From Parelaphostrongylus tenuis (lineage: Eukaryota; Nematoda; Chromadorea; Rhabditida; Metastrongylidae), in contig JAHQIW010000158.1 of assembly GCA_019055375.1 (NCBI GenBank), forward strand, positions 186,001-250,000: a stretch of DNA of 64,000 nt, given 5' to 3'. How positions within the stretch are numbered: the stretch's first letter is position 1; every line of letters begins with the position of its first letter. Position numbers and translations under genes: made by a program. The notes under the pieces were generated by a model that worked only from the letters and a program-made list of their open reading frames with translations, made no database searches and was not told the origin of the DNA. This document shows positions 52,063 through 64,000 of this stretch, piece after piece.

Positions 52063-52722
52063 TTAGCCTTCTGTCCAAATCTCTTTGCCATTGACTGTCA
52101 CCTTCTTCGGACAAAGTCCACTTGGAATATGGCCGCTGATCTTCATGAGGCCGGTTGTATTCATATTACATGAAAGATGGACTTCTAGCTGAAAAATTGA
52201 CAAATGACGGAAAATGGATCGAGTAGAATTGCTAGGATCCAAACTGACTCAAATTATTGACAAGTGAAAAAATCTCGTCTAATCACACTACCTTAATTGT
52301 GCCGTCGGAATTTTGTTCATGGATTACAATGTTTCCACTACGGCGCAAATTCGCAATTTCTTTAGCCGGAATACTTCCCACTTTGTTATCACAATCATCG
52401 ACTCTGAAATTGACACCTCCGTCAGTTTTCACTTCCATTCTTTTGCCTTTTTTTCGAATCGTCCTTGACAGTAGATGGAAGTTTGTCACACACTTTAACT
52501 GTAATCTGTTCTATCATCTGACGAGTTTCATCGGAGTCCCCATTATCTTCAATACCCAATCCAAGGCTATATGTATGAGATCTCTCATTTCCCCGGTTAC
52601 TGGGCACAAATTCACCATGATTAGCTTGTTGAGTTCTATCATGGTCAAGTGGTTCAAGATCGTTGTTATCTCGAGGGTGTATGCAGAAGATGTTGAAGAT
52701 GAAGCTGAACTTTTTTCGACAT
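52063..52722 (-). CDS. Small secreted protein, nematode-type, family unknown (frame-disrupted)
   Basis: Two exons, 52292-52722 and 52063-52188, with a 103 bp GTAGTG...TTTTTCAG intron. Ignoring one extra A in each of two A-runs (T-runs at 52711-52716 and 52448-52454 on the plus strand) gives about 184 residues. There is a signal peptide MSKKFSFIFNIFC, an acidic stretch, then a Cys-containing part: VKVCDKLPSTVKDD, NFRVDDCDNKVGSIPAKEIA, and LEVHLSCNMNTTGLMKISGH followed by GLCPKKVTVNGKEIW. The Cys, Pro and Gly pattern and the SGHIPSGLCPKKVTVNG turn look like a folded extracellular domain. I do not recognise the family. It starts 470 bp downstream of the next gene's stop on the same strand; an operon is possible but not shown. 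Confidence 0.65.
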
Positions 52723-53191
52723 AAATTTAATTAATCTGTACTGCAGGACTCCCATTAAATGGAAAATGATGAATAGAAGCGAAAACGCCAAAGAATACAC
52801 TCATGGAAATACTTGTGCACGAAAGCAATAAAAGTGAATCCGCTGCAGGTTAAAAACATCACTGATCTTCTGAACCACCTGGATAGGATAGGTGCTAAAT
52901 ACATTGTACGTTTTGCTTTGGAATGCATCGTATGAATGAATAAATGACTAGTCGTCTCAAAATCTAAACTTGTTATAGATTTTTAGGGAGGAATGGGCCG
53001 CTCTCACATCGAAAGCTGTCAAATTGAATTCTGACTTTTAGAACATAATCCTTTCATAATGCTATTGCGATATTCTTGTAGACAATTACAGTGTGAAAAG
53101 TGAATTTATCTGAAAAATAATGAAAAGGCTGGCCACTGACGCTGTGTGAAGTGGCGGCGATACGGGTCTGTTTGTTTGACTGAAGTCACGC

Positions 53192-56100
53192 TTATCTGAT
53201 TGAGTGTCGGGCGAACCCGCTCTGCGGTGGTTGTTGTGATGTTGTCTGTAATTTATAACTTCTCTTAGAAACAAACAAGCCAAAAAATTGACATTTGGTT
53301 TCTTTTTAGATTTTTTTATTTAATTCTTAGTTCAAACAATTCTATTTAGTTTGATCAAACTAGTGGTCTTACAGAGGACTTTGCGGTTTCAGTGGGAAGA
53401 CGTTTCGAGTCGTAGGGCGGTCTTCTAATATTTTTTCTGAAATGAAGACTTAACTGAACTTTTGTCAATTTATAAAAATTTTTTACCCACCCAAAAACGA
53501 ATTTCTAATGTTTTTACTGCATTTTGAATTTTGCTTTATAAACTCAGTTGAGCTGGCAGCCATTGTGATTAATAACACTTGAAATTTCTAGTATTTTAAC
53601 TGCATTTTTCGCATGTCATTATGTTTCATACATGCCTAATAATTCATATTCCATACATACTACTCAAACTTCCCATTTGCGCAAATATGTCCAACAATTT
53701 TCAACGTTCACTATTCTAACAATCTCCTAGCTGCCCATGACACTGAATGCTGTCATCTGGTAAAGGATGTCAGTACCCAGAGCACCAGTTGGTTTTTCTG
53801 GTATTTTTTCAAAATCACTCACTTGTCAATTCTGTTCGTTCGCCTCGAACTAGCTTTTGAGGATGAGCGGCTGCTATCTCGACTCCTGGCACTCCTTCCT
53901 AATCTTCCGCCTTGCAAACTCGCTGCTGTCGAATAGGACCTGGATGAAGGTGGAAAAGCCGAGCTTGGCCGTTTTCTTGAACCTCTTCGAATAGATGAAG
54001 ATCTGTCGTCTTCCTGGCGTCGAGCAGACAAGCGAGAACTGTCATATCTGTTGCTGATATCAGCCGTTCTCATGGAACTCCCGTCAAGACGAGCGGTTGC
54101 TACGCCATAATTACTTTGCGGAGGTGTTTGTTCCGATAAATTTCTGAAGGCTCCAGACATAGGAATGTAGACGATTGGCCGACGACCCGAACTGTTACGT
54201 TCATAACGCTCTGCTAAACTACCATCTGTGGTCGGGCTTCGATGAGGGTTAACCACAGAGAGTCTTCTCGAACTAACTTGCGGAGTACTCATTAGTGGCC
54301 TTCTTTCTGAAATCGATTGACTTCCAGAGCGTTCCAATGACAAGCTTTTATTTCTTGCATCATTTCCTGTGCCGCTTCTAACTGATGTGTGAGTGAGGAA
54401 CGGCGATTGTCTTTGATTGCTTGAGATAGTTCCTCTTGAAGCACTTCTCGAGCTTTCTTCAGCACTAAGAGGTTTTCCGGGTCTTTTAGGACGAATAATT
54501 CTGATAGAATTATACCCGGGATGTGGCGAAGGTGTACTTGGTGTTTTTACTGAAGAAGTCTTCTGTCTAAAACAATTCTACTTTTTATTACAAAAACGAG
54601 CTGCATTCATTGCCACTATGAATTGTCACACTTACTGGGATAGACGTCTCTTCATCGCTGACACTCGTTCAGATAGACTTGAACCACTGCAATGTTTATA
54701 AATAGCATGTCAGTATGCAGTCATATACATGCTTTTCTCTATTCGCACCTATTTTCAACCCTACGGGAAAAACGCCTTTTTGCTTTTTTTGGAGTTTGTG
54801 TAGCCATTCGTTAGCTTAGATTTTGAGAATTTCAACGGTGTATTTTGTTCTCAAAATAGCATGCTCATTATGCTTTGACAATGAAAATAAATTTATGTTC
54901 CACACTCAAGCATTTTTTTATGGACAAAGCTTTTACCTTAGACTCCTAGTAACCGCTCGTTAGTTTAGATCCCGACAATTCAATGGTATGCTTAGTTTTT
55001 TGCAGGAAATTTTGCTGCGCTGTATCACATTTCGCATGCGACTCGCATTCTTAACTGCGATGTGGATGGGATTGCGCAACAATGGCATTAAGCCATCTCG
55101 CTTTCAGGACATTCGCAGTAAGCGTCACAGAACCACTGCCGAAAGAGAAATGAGCGCCGAGCGAGTGTAAAACTCAATCTTCTTTTGGCCGCGACAATGC
55201 AATAAGAAGTCCGTTTTTGAAAAACAAGCATAACACTGGAATTGTTTTTGCTATCGAATGACTTCTGAAGCTCCGCACGAAAACTTGAGTCCAGCGAGGA
55301 TTGCGCGAGTGTGAAAATAATCTCATATTCACTGTTAAAGCGCGAGAAATAGTTTAAGAATCAAGTACGCTACCGGAACTCTCGAGATTGAAGTTATCGA
55401 ACGTTTACCAAAACTCTAAAAAAAGCAAAAGACGCGCTTTTCTCAAAAGGCTAAAAATGGGCTCGGATAGGGGAAAAGTATCATATCGTGAATCACTCTT
55501 AACGTATTATTGGGAAGAAGCGGCAAAACCTGGTTGAAAGTGCTGAATTTTCTAACGCTGTTCCATTTTGACAATCTGTAAGTGATAAAAAGGACTAAAC
55601 GAGGTATTTATTGCAACGAAATTTGAAAGCGAATTCTCAGAAAAGTCTAACCGGGTCGATTTTCAAACAGACTCCGCCGAACCTGTAAACAACACAGAAC
55701 ATTATGAAAGGGTTTTTTTTTTCAACATTTTTTGGGTATGACTCACGCCAAATTAAATGTTTTTTGACTGGAGTCATACCTAATGAAAATGTTCTATGGA
55801 AATGTTCGATGTGGAGGGATTTCAACTTCTCGGCTAGGTTTTCTTTTTTTTTTAATTTGAGATTCATGAGAGGTTCTCTTTGAGCCTAAAGGCTCTACCA
55901 ACCTTTACTGTTTCACAACCTGTCTAGGATCCGAAAATTCTTACTAAGAAATACTGCTCAGGATCCCATCTTCTGAAGTGATAGTTGCAACAAAAAGCAT
56001 CAAGAGAGGTATAGCTCCAGGACCCAGTGATATTACTGCCAATTTTCTTAGAGCTGCAGCCCGCCAGCTATATGTTACCTCTCACAAACCATATGACTTA

Positions 56101-59100
56101 TCTGCGAAAAGAAAAAAATCTCACACCAGTGGAAGACCTAGCACACAGTCATCTTTTCTAATTAGGATGATAGAAAGGATGAATTCGTAGTTACCGTTTT
56201 ACCAAATGTATTGTAGAACCTATTCATGAAGATTATCCTTTGCACATATCGAAGGCACTAGATGGAGCACAGCTAGTTGAGCAAGCAGGATTCCGACAGA
56301 ATTTCTGTTACATAAAATACAACCAAGCCGTGTCACACATCATTGAACTCTGTCGAGAATACCACCTGCCATTATCATAGCCTTTAGCAATTATAAGAAA
56401 GTTTTCAGTACCGTGAAAAAGGAATGCAATTTCATTAAAATTGTCGACCAAGGTTTAAATTCGTCCTCCATACGAACATTAGCTTACTCAAAACTGCACG
56501 ACAGCTTTTACATTGACCTATCTTCATGCTCATAGGAAGAAAGGTCCAACAAGCAAGCACCATATCGCCAAAGCTGTTCAGTGTCGCACTTCGCTAGAAA
56601 ATGAAGTCGCTCGACGAAAAAAAGGCGTACGCATGGACGGAAAAACCCTGTCAAACTTTGTTTTGCGGATGAAATCATTATGCTTCCGAGGAGTACGAGT
56701 GATGCAGACAATATGTTCGACGAACAAGGCGAAACGAGGGAAAAAATTAGACTTTTCATAAACACCACGAAAATGTAGACCATGAATTATTAGAACTATT
56801 ACAGATGTAGAATTATGGTACGAAGGTAAACAAGTTCAACTGTGTTATTCCCTGAGTACGAAGACCATCTCGTACATGTACATTCGCAGTTTGATGATCA
56901 TGATGAACAACACGGAGTGGAAATTAATGAAAGGCGAAGCAGCATGGGTCGCACCTATGTCTCCCAGAGGTCATTAGCCAAATAGCAGACTCTTGATTCC
57001 GTGCTCATCTTTTTGATCCAGCAGTTTTCTCAATGCTCTATTATTATTATACAGCTGAGATATGGGTTGATATTTCTTCAGCACATTAAGATATCTGCTC
57101 ACCACTTGCAGGGCACTTGAACGATGTTTCGTAAGAGCTAATCGGCGTTCATAACGCCTAGCCGGTTTGCATACCTCTATTCGGAAACTATCCTATCTTT
57201 GGGATCGAAAGTATATGTAAAGTACAGGTGACAAATGAACGAAATGACAGTGAAGATGACTTCAAAAGAACGCAAACGTCCTCTGGACGACCATCTGAAT
57301 GGTGGGCGGCCATGTTTGTGACTAAGGTCAACCATCTGCATCCGCTGATGGTAATGAGTTTGAGATTACGAAATGAGCCTCGTGTAGGTCACGTGTCTGA
57401 AGCAGAACCATTATGGACGGCATTTGCGCGAGAGATAAACGAATTCAAATTATGCTGGATTCGCATCGCGGATGAAGACGGGCTGTCCAAGCATCCATGA
57501 GGGTTTTATCGAGCTACTTTGTCATAACAAAGATTTATTGCTGAAGCCGTTGATTATACAGGAGCTGCATAGTTCAAAACGATCCGCAGTTTCAAAAAAC
57601 TTTAACTGTGTAAGAAGAAAAGGTTTGGATATTGCAAAAGTTCTAGCGGTTTCAGTGATTCAGTGAAGGAGAAAAGTTTTTTTTACCGCTCTCTTCTATT
57701 AGAAGTCAGATGAACTTCAAATTTAGTACTTGAACGCTGTCGGATAAATTTTGTGAGTGTTATCTAAAATATTTACGATAACTATTAGTCGATAGAACTA
57801 ACCCTTGGTGTATATGGAGAGTTTCGGTTCGCACCACTTTCTGAATAGAGAGTTTTGTTTAGCTGGGAAAATCTGATTATAGCAATCAATAGTCTCATGT
57901 AAATCTCACCATATGGACTATTAGACTGTGGGATGCTACGGTCACTACGAAATGGCACGGATATTGAGAATGGAGTGTACAACGATTCACTGCTAGTAAT
58001 AGTGTGTCCTTAAACATTTTGAAGTAAGTCACTCTATTGAAAACGAAGAATGCTGCCATTGTACAAATGGAAAAGCCACTCTTCATTGGCGTCAATATGA
58101 CCAAAGAAAAGTTGCGGTAATACAGTGATCTGAGAGTAAGCATAACAAATTCGGAATTTTCTAAATATTCTACACAGAAGACGCAGAACAATTACGTTCA
58201 TATACATTGCTGTCGCATTTTGATTGCGACAAGCCATTTTTACGAGTACTGATTGACTGCACGTTCACACTGTGTCCTCATCAACAATTACTCAATAATG
58301 AGTCAGTCATCAGAATGAATGCAGCCAGAATTTGATTTTCATACTTCTCTGGTTCCTTTTCTTCTGAGCTTACTAAAAAGAGTTTTTCTAGGGTTTCACT
58401 TAATGTTCTTTGTGGGGTAAAGAGCGATTCCTTGAACCTGTCTTTATGCTAAGTCAACGAAATACTTGGCACACTCGCGACGACTCCTAATTTCTCGGGT
58501 TATGGTCATGAGACATCTTTTAAGTTTATTCCGACTTGCTATGGCCCATATGGATAGCGGCCCAAAAGATGTCTCAGTTAATATGCTACGCGCGATTCAC
58601 AATATATAATTGATTTCTTCTCTACGTTTTCTGCGCTTTTCTGGTTTTTGTAAGCTACATGTTTCCCTACACATCCTCCAATTTTCGTGGTGCATGTAAA
58701 ATTCATGTAATTGACAAAACGCTCGACCACGCACTATGTGATCATATCCTGTCAGCATTTAATGAAGTCATATAAGCTCTACAAAGGAAATTACGATGTT
58801 TACCTTTCAATTTTTATAGTCTCTCATCCCACTCCCGCCAAAAATGGGACAATAACTGGAAATTTATATTAGAAGATCACTTCTCCATGGTTGAATTGTG
58901 ATTTCGGTCTGCACTGTTCAAGTCACTAACTGATTACAGGAGATGTAGAAGGAGTCATCTGTGCATTGAGCAGGATTAAAAGAAAAAGACTTATAGAAGT
59001 CACACCAGTCATTGAATCCTTTATGAACACTTCGGATACCACTGCGAATGCGTTAGTCAGAGACATTTTGCAAATTGTAGCCTTGAATCAACATTTTTGA

Positions 59101-62100
59101 GCGTATGACAAAGGAAATTCGCTCAGGGCTTTTTATCGTGGTCGAACTCTTGGCAGTTACGCCGTCATAGTACTTGCCAGCCAACCCGAACCCGGTTATC
59201 AGTTTTCCTTTAGTTATCTGCTGCTTCCAAAGAAGTAGAAAATTTTTTTCTCCCAAAGCGTAATTACAGCAGCAATTGGAGCGAGCCGATTTGTTCAGGA
59301 TCGCGTTACTTTTTCGAAAACCAACTTGACATCAGGAGGAGGAGATAGATACAGTAGATGGCTTAAAGGACTGCTCTAAAATCTCTTTTTTGGATAGTTA
59401 CAAGCGTTTGAAAGCAGGAAAACTAATATTCCCTCGGAAAAAATTTCTTAAAATCAGTTCTAGAATGAGAACTCACCTCCAACTTTTTCAGCAGTCTTGA
59501 TACCTCTCATTGGAGAATAGAACGACTGCTTATTTCCTAAAACACGTATTTCAGTTTTGTTAGAAAAAATTTCTTAGATATTGCCAATCGACAATCATGG
59601 TGTTTCGCTTAGCTATGCTCGCTCCTTATCTGTTTTTCTCCTCTGCATCTTATAGATACCCGGCAAAAGTCTGAAGCTGACGATGTCTGTTGTAATTATG
59701 TCTGATATATTTTAAGACGTGTCAATTCTTCTGCATTAACCGTAGTGATACAAGCGCGACTCTAGACAGACACTATTAAGTAAGCAAGTTTGTATGTAGT
59801 AAGAAATATAGAAAGAGTGAGTAACAGAATTAGGAACAGCGTCATTGATAAGTGTGAGCTCCTCTTAGCTCTGCTCATAGAAACGTAAACTTAGAAAATT
59901 GAAATCAGACTTATATACGAGAATGAGAACATTGGGTTTGATGCATTGATGGGTCACAGGTAACCACTGTACAGCCGAAATATATATAATTCTCTTTTGT
60001 GAGACTTATTGGAGCTGGTGCATAATGTATCACTCAAGAATTTATCATCAATGTTTTCTTTATCCCTCCATCATTCTTCATTTGCACTGATAATTTGCGG
60101 TACCACTATAAAGATAAAGATTTGTACGTCAGTATCCTCATCACCTTCATAAACTATTATTTTGGTCACATAGCTGAACAGACTTTCCGCTCAAGCGGCT
60201 CGAACAACAACAAATTTGATATAGATCCGGTTTTTCTGCGCTTTTTCTTTCCGACTAATTATGAAAGGGTTGTTCGTAGATTTTCCTTACGTTTTAGGAC
60301 TATCCTAGATGAGATTTATCAAAAAAGTCAAACTTATCCTTTTTTATAGGGTCCTATAGGAGTGATGTTTTCCCATGGAACACAATCTATGTGCAATTTC
60401 ACATTCACGAATAACCTCCAATCATGGAAATATGGCTTTTGGAGATGCACACTTGACTTGAAAATAATCTCAACTTTCTAAGAAAATCTCATTAGCGAGA
60501 AGATCTTAATATCGAAGATCACGTTTAGGAAAAAATAACGAGCGAGCAGCGCTAAACGCCCTTCTCCTACTTCAGTGTTGCCGATGGACAATGACGTGTA
60601 TAACAGAAAACTTTCCGTCTCCTGGTGTTTTCGCGGTTTCCACTCCTTTTGTAGGCGAGTCGGTAACTGCAAGGAGATCGATGCGGTTCTCTTTTATGGA
60701 CGATAATTGAGTCTATTATCATTAGAAGAACAACACTTTCTTTCTTTCATTAGGTTTTTTTTTGCGAGAAATTCTTATATAATTCACCATAACTTCTTTG
60801 GCGGTGATTACATTTGGAGTTGGTGACATTGCAACTAGAAAAATCATATTCCTCTTTTCCAAAAATTCCTCCTCAGTATTACTCATGGAGAAAAAACGAA
60901 ACCATTTTTTTTTTGTTTAAAAGGGACAAGATGAAGAAGCGATCCCTCTCGGCGAACAAGTCGCTTTTCCAGGAGTGTTAGCAGCCACTCGGAAGTTAAA
61001 TCCCCGGATAGAGCCATACCTGGTCGGTTTTAGAAAGGCCTTTTATAATGCTGTCATGGTTAAAGTAAAATTGTTTCACGCGCATATCTATCCCTGGACA
61101 GAGCTCTTGCTTTGCACTATCTGTAAACATTCGATAGCTTAATGTTGCTGATTCCGGAGCTGTTCTTATTTTCTGGAAAGACGGTTTCTTAGCAGTGCAG
61201 AAGGAAAAGTAAGTTGAATTCGCATACGTGAGCAAGTGGTCTTTGGCCAATTTACGGGCGCAGGTTCAGACGGCAGGGTGGGCTGGCGCGATGATCGATA
61301 GTTTTCAGCAGGTATTATGAAAATGCGATCTTTGTTATTCATTTAGAAATTGGTTCTACGCTTTGGAAGAAGCTTCATATGCTCGAAAATCGATCGGTCA
61401 TCGCGCCAGCTCACCCTGTCGCCTCACCTAGCGGCCCGTGAATTGGTCAAGGACCGGTTGCTCGCGTATGTGATTTTAACATATTTTCCCTGCTTTACCG
61501 CAGATAAACGGTCTTTCCAGAAAATAGACACAGCATTGGAATCAACAAACATTGTGCTATCGAATGATTGCTAATAGTCCAAGGAAAGAGTTCTGTCTTG
61601 TGAGAAAGATAAGAAAGGATTCCTTCCTATAACAACGTTAGAAGAGGCTTTTTCAAAAACCAGCCACATCTGGCTGCAATCAGATATTTAAGCTTTTGAA
61701 TTATGACTAATACTCCTATGAAAAATCCTGCCCAGCGAGTAAGGTCGTTTTTGTTCGTCTTGTCCCCTAAAAAGTGAAAAGAATCAATAAAAGGCACTTG
61801 CGTACTTTCCTTAGCCGTGGTAACTCCTGGTGTAGGTGAAGGAGTATCTAAATTTTCAACTCTGTATGACGTTTAGTAGAAAAATTACATAAAACAAAAG
61901 AGATAAAAATTGTGTACTCTAAGAGGAATGGTACTAAGGTGATCACATTGAGGCGCAATACTAACCAGAAATCTAAAGTCACTTGATAATCTTACTAATG
62001 TGCGTTGTCCAAGAACATCGTAATAAATACTCTGTAATGTGTCTCTCAATACGTGTACTGCTTCATGTGGGAGCACATAGAGCAGTGTTCATTGGTGACT

Positions 62101-64000
62101 CTCAATATACATGTGGTCGGTATTTCGATTTCACTGCTGCTATAATGAAATCCATTTATCCCGAGTATCTGTATGTTCGTATCGGAGTAGTTTGGAGGGT
62201 ACAAACATGGACTTGATGTATCAGTAAGCCATCCTTTCTCCAATTCTTGTATAGGATAAATAAGCATCCAGGGAATTCTATGTCTTTCAACGGAGGTGAA
62301 CTCATTTCGACTTTCTCACCCATAGCTTATGAGGCAATCTTCTAATCTTTGCGCTGAGTTAAATCAATCATTGATTACCAAATACTACTCACAGGATAAT
62401 TGAATCAAGCACAACTGAACTCTCTCTAACCATAACATGCATCAAAACAGCTCGGTCTCTCTTTTTTTTTCTCTGCAGATGCTATACCCAATTTCAGGTT
62501 GCAATTTCAGGAAGTTCTTTTGGCTCGTTGATTCTGTCAGGCGATATAATGCAGTTGTCTGCATCAAGGTTGTAAACCAGATTCATCTCTAGCTACGTGG
62601 AATGCGTTGAGTATCCATGATCCATTGAGATTTTACTATCATCAAAGATTATCAACGATATAGAACTCACCTTTGATGGCAGTGTGGAGAGGTGAAATTG
62701 AGCGGAATCTCGAATATGACAAGCGAGCTATAATTGAGGGATTATTTCAAGAACCGTGCATCTTTCATGGTTTATATAAGAAGGGAACATAAAAAATTTC
62801 AGATAAAAGGTAGAAGCCAGAAATGTTGTATGATTTACATGAAACCTGAGAATTTCGTGTATAGATATAAGTCAATAACATTGCAGTCAAACGCTAAGAC
62901 AAACACTTATATGCAATAACAATTGTTTAGATGAAATAAATTCAGAAAATAGCCCTATCTCCGATGTTTGTAAATATGTCAATACATGCAGATGTGGACA
63001 ACGATTATGTATTGATGAAGAAAGTCAGGGAAGTGCGGATGCACTGAAGGGTTGCATGGATAATAAGCAATAAGATTAAACTTATACAGCTAGATATGAA
63101 GAGTAATCAAACAAACACTCGAATACCCACCGATGTAGCTTTTCATAATACTAAGTTACAGTGTAAATATCTGCTAGAGAGTTTTATTCGATTGAAAAAT
63201 CAGTTTCAACAGTCGTTCGTGCCATCCATATTGACACTGTTAAGTAGCTAACCGGACCAGTTTTCAAAAATTCAGTGCACATTACTTTCCATGATTGCAT
63301 TCCAGGGATAGAAAGAATTGTTATTACGGTAGCTCCATGGTTACGAATTCACGGAACGATACATGAGCATTCTTTTCATATAATACCTTAGAGGTTCTAC
63401 GTGGGGAAGAGTTTTACGGCTGATTCTACTGTAAGGTTAGTACGTCAGAAACTAGGAAAGGAAGGCTGGAACTTGATATAGGTTTTCAAATTGGGTCAAA
63501 ATCTCAAAACAAAGTAGTTATCTTAGGTTATTTCTCACGTAATTATGAACTCTTACACGACGGCGATCACTGTTTGCAGCGAGTTTATCCCGACCTATTC
63601 ACACTAAAAAAGTTTGTAGATAAAGATTAAGCAGGCAAATAAACTGACCTGGTGATCTTTTTCGTGATGATTGAACATCGCTTATCGTGCTTGCTCTTGA
63701 AGTGGTATCGGATTTTACCAGTGTCCGCACATTCAAGGTGGCGGATGATGATGGAGGTTTTCCCGTCATTGGATTCGAAGATGGCGATAGTATTGATTGA
63801 TCTCTGGCGGTTTGGAGGCTCTCTTCTGAAGACTCACGTGCCGTAATCAGACGAGGCATGGCTGTGTCGCTGTTGTCGTTTCTAGCAATGTTCCAGTGTT
63901 CGCGATCGAAACCCGTCAATGGCTGACGTCCAGATGCAGATGTTGGAGATCCAATTTCGAAGTGATTTGCGTTCTGTTTTGTCGACTTCGTTAGAGTGGC
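53192..64000 (-). CDS. Ser/Pro/Arg-rich protein with repeated micro-exons (5' end beyond window)
   Basis: Minus-strand exons: 63649-64000 (open at the edge), 62671-62727, 61806-61847, 59477-59536, 57803-57840, 54636-54686, 53823-54566, 53373-53436 and 53192-53245 (ends SGFARHSIR, stop). From 63.6 to 57.8 kb each exon starts one base into a codon, and the joins are consistent. The join 57.8 to 54.7 kb does not match phases, so at least one exon is missing there. Three small exons share an S/T-P-x-x-G-V/I-x-T-A pattern (TPTPGVTTAKE; SPTKGVETAKTPG, a candidate at 60612-60666; SPMRGIKTAEKVG). The rest is low-complexity Ser/Arg (SRDSSRSSSKASSRR) with no folded domain seen; such proteins are often cytoskeletal or scaffold proteins, but the function is unknown. 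Introns of 0.8-3 kb hold an RTE LINE and two foldback elements. Confidence 0.68.
54775..55445. repeat. Foldback element FB-B2 in an intron of the Ser/Pro/Arg-rich gene
   Basis: Left AGTTTGTGTAGCCATTCGTT AGCTTAG and TTTATGGACAAAGCTTTTAC; right GAACGTTTACCAAAACTCTA and CTTGAGTCCAGCGAGGATTG. Same subfamily as 42.8 kb. Confidence 0.55.
55950..57500 (+). pseudogene. Degraded RTE-type LINE, reverse transcriptase to 3' end
   Basis: Plus-strand fragments in drifting frames: ATKSIKRGIAPGPSDITANF (fingers/palm entry), QAGFRQNF, SHIIELCREYHLPL, KGVRMDGKTLSNFVLR (next to the lost catalytic motif), TSSGRPSEWWAAMFVTKVNH and WTAFAREINEFKLCW, then GCGGATGAAGACGGGCTGTC. They match nematode RTE proteins in order (APGPDGI, QAGFRQGF, WMTIARERNEWKRCW). 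Many stops and deletions. It lies in an intron of the minus-strand gene, in the opposite orientation. Confidence 0.8.
60945..61740. repeat. Foldback element FB-B, full copy in an intron of the Ser/Pro/Arg-rich gene
   Basis: Arms TTCCAGGAGTGTTAGCAGCC ACTCGGAAG and CTTTTGAATTATGACTAATA CTCCTATG; inner blocks GGACAGAGCTCTTGCTTTGC / CCAAGGAAAGAGTTCTGTCT and GGGCTGGCGCGATGATCGAT / GATCGGTCATCGCGCCAGCT. About 800 bp, matching the 24.8 kb copy. Confidence 0.75.

Noticed and set aside
55978..56783. Two plausible plus-strand proteins (70 and 82 codons)
   Set aside because: They are fragments of one decayed RTE reverse transcriptase, not separate genes.
1..64000. CRISPR arrays, prokaryotic operons, rRNA genes
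   Set aside because: No spaced identical repeats with unique spacers; genes are intron-rich and nematode-like; no rRNA-like sequence seen.

Overview
This is a 64 kb stretch of nematode nuclear DNA, most likely from a clade V (strongylid or hookworm-like) parasite. The evidence is AT-rich sequence, genes split into many small exons with T-rich TTTYAG acceptors, acceptor sites placed just upstream of start codons as in spliced-leader trans-splicing, and a repeat load of mariner remnants, RTE LINEs, Penelope-like elements, tRNA-derived SINEs and many foldback elements. No prokaryotic or organellar features were seen. The species is an inference from these features.

Layout, left to right: (1) 1-5 kb: one open frame at the left edge, an RTE 3' end, a foldback element and a SINE. 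(2) 5.28-9.48 kb (+): a DM-domain (doublesex/MAB-3) transcription factor, five exons, with a mariner and a foldback element in its last intron. (3) 12.4-14.2 kb (-): VPS33B (vps-33.2). (4) 14.7-31.2 kb: a transposon-dense desert with an inverted Penelope-like element, a second mariner, an RTE LINE inserted in a SINE, foldback elements and a roughly 2.4 kb array of 0.5 kb polypyrimidine repeats. (5) 31.3-36.6 kb (+): a complete 13-exon checkpoint kinase gene (chk-1). (6) 38.3-43.7 kb (+): a six-exon HDHD2-type HAD phosphatase. (7) 46.2-48.9 kb (-): a secreted proline/tyrosine-rich repeat protein with its own TATA box and polyA signal. (8) 52.06-52.72 kb (-): a small secreted protein of unknown family. 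(9) 53.2 kb to the right edge (-): a Ser/Pro/Arg-rich protein encoded by tiny exons separated by kilobase introns that hold an RTE LINE and two foldback elements.

The genes do not form an obvious pathway. They look like unrelated housekeeping, developmental and secreted-protein genes spread through repeats. Three of the models (HDHD2, the small secreted protein, the proline-rich protein) need single-base corrections to stay open, and VPS33B has an ambiguous junction. That may mean residual sequence errors or real lesions.

The most unusual material is the inverted Penelope-like element with its GIY-YIG remnant, the reiterated micro-exons of the right-hand gene, the second and degenerate DM module, and several multi-copy foldback and SINE families that can be defined from this window alone. 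All exon models come from reading the sequence by eye against remembered protein families. No search was run.
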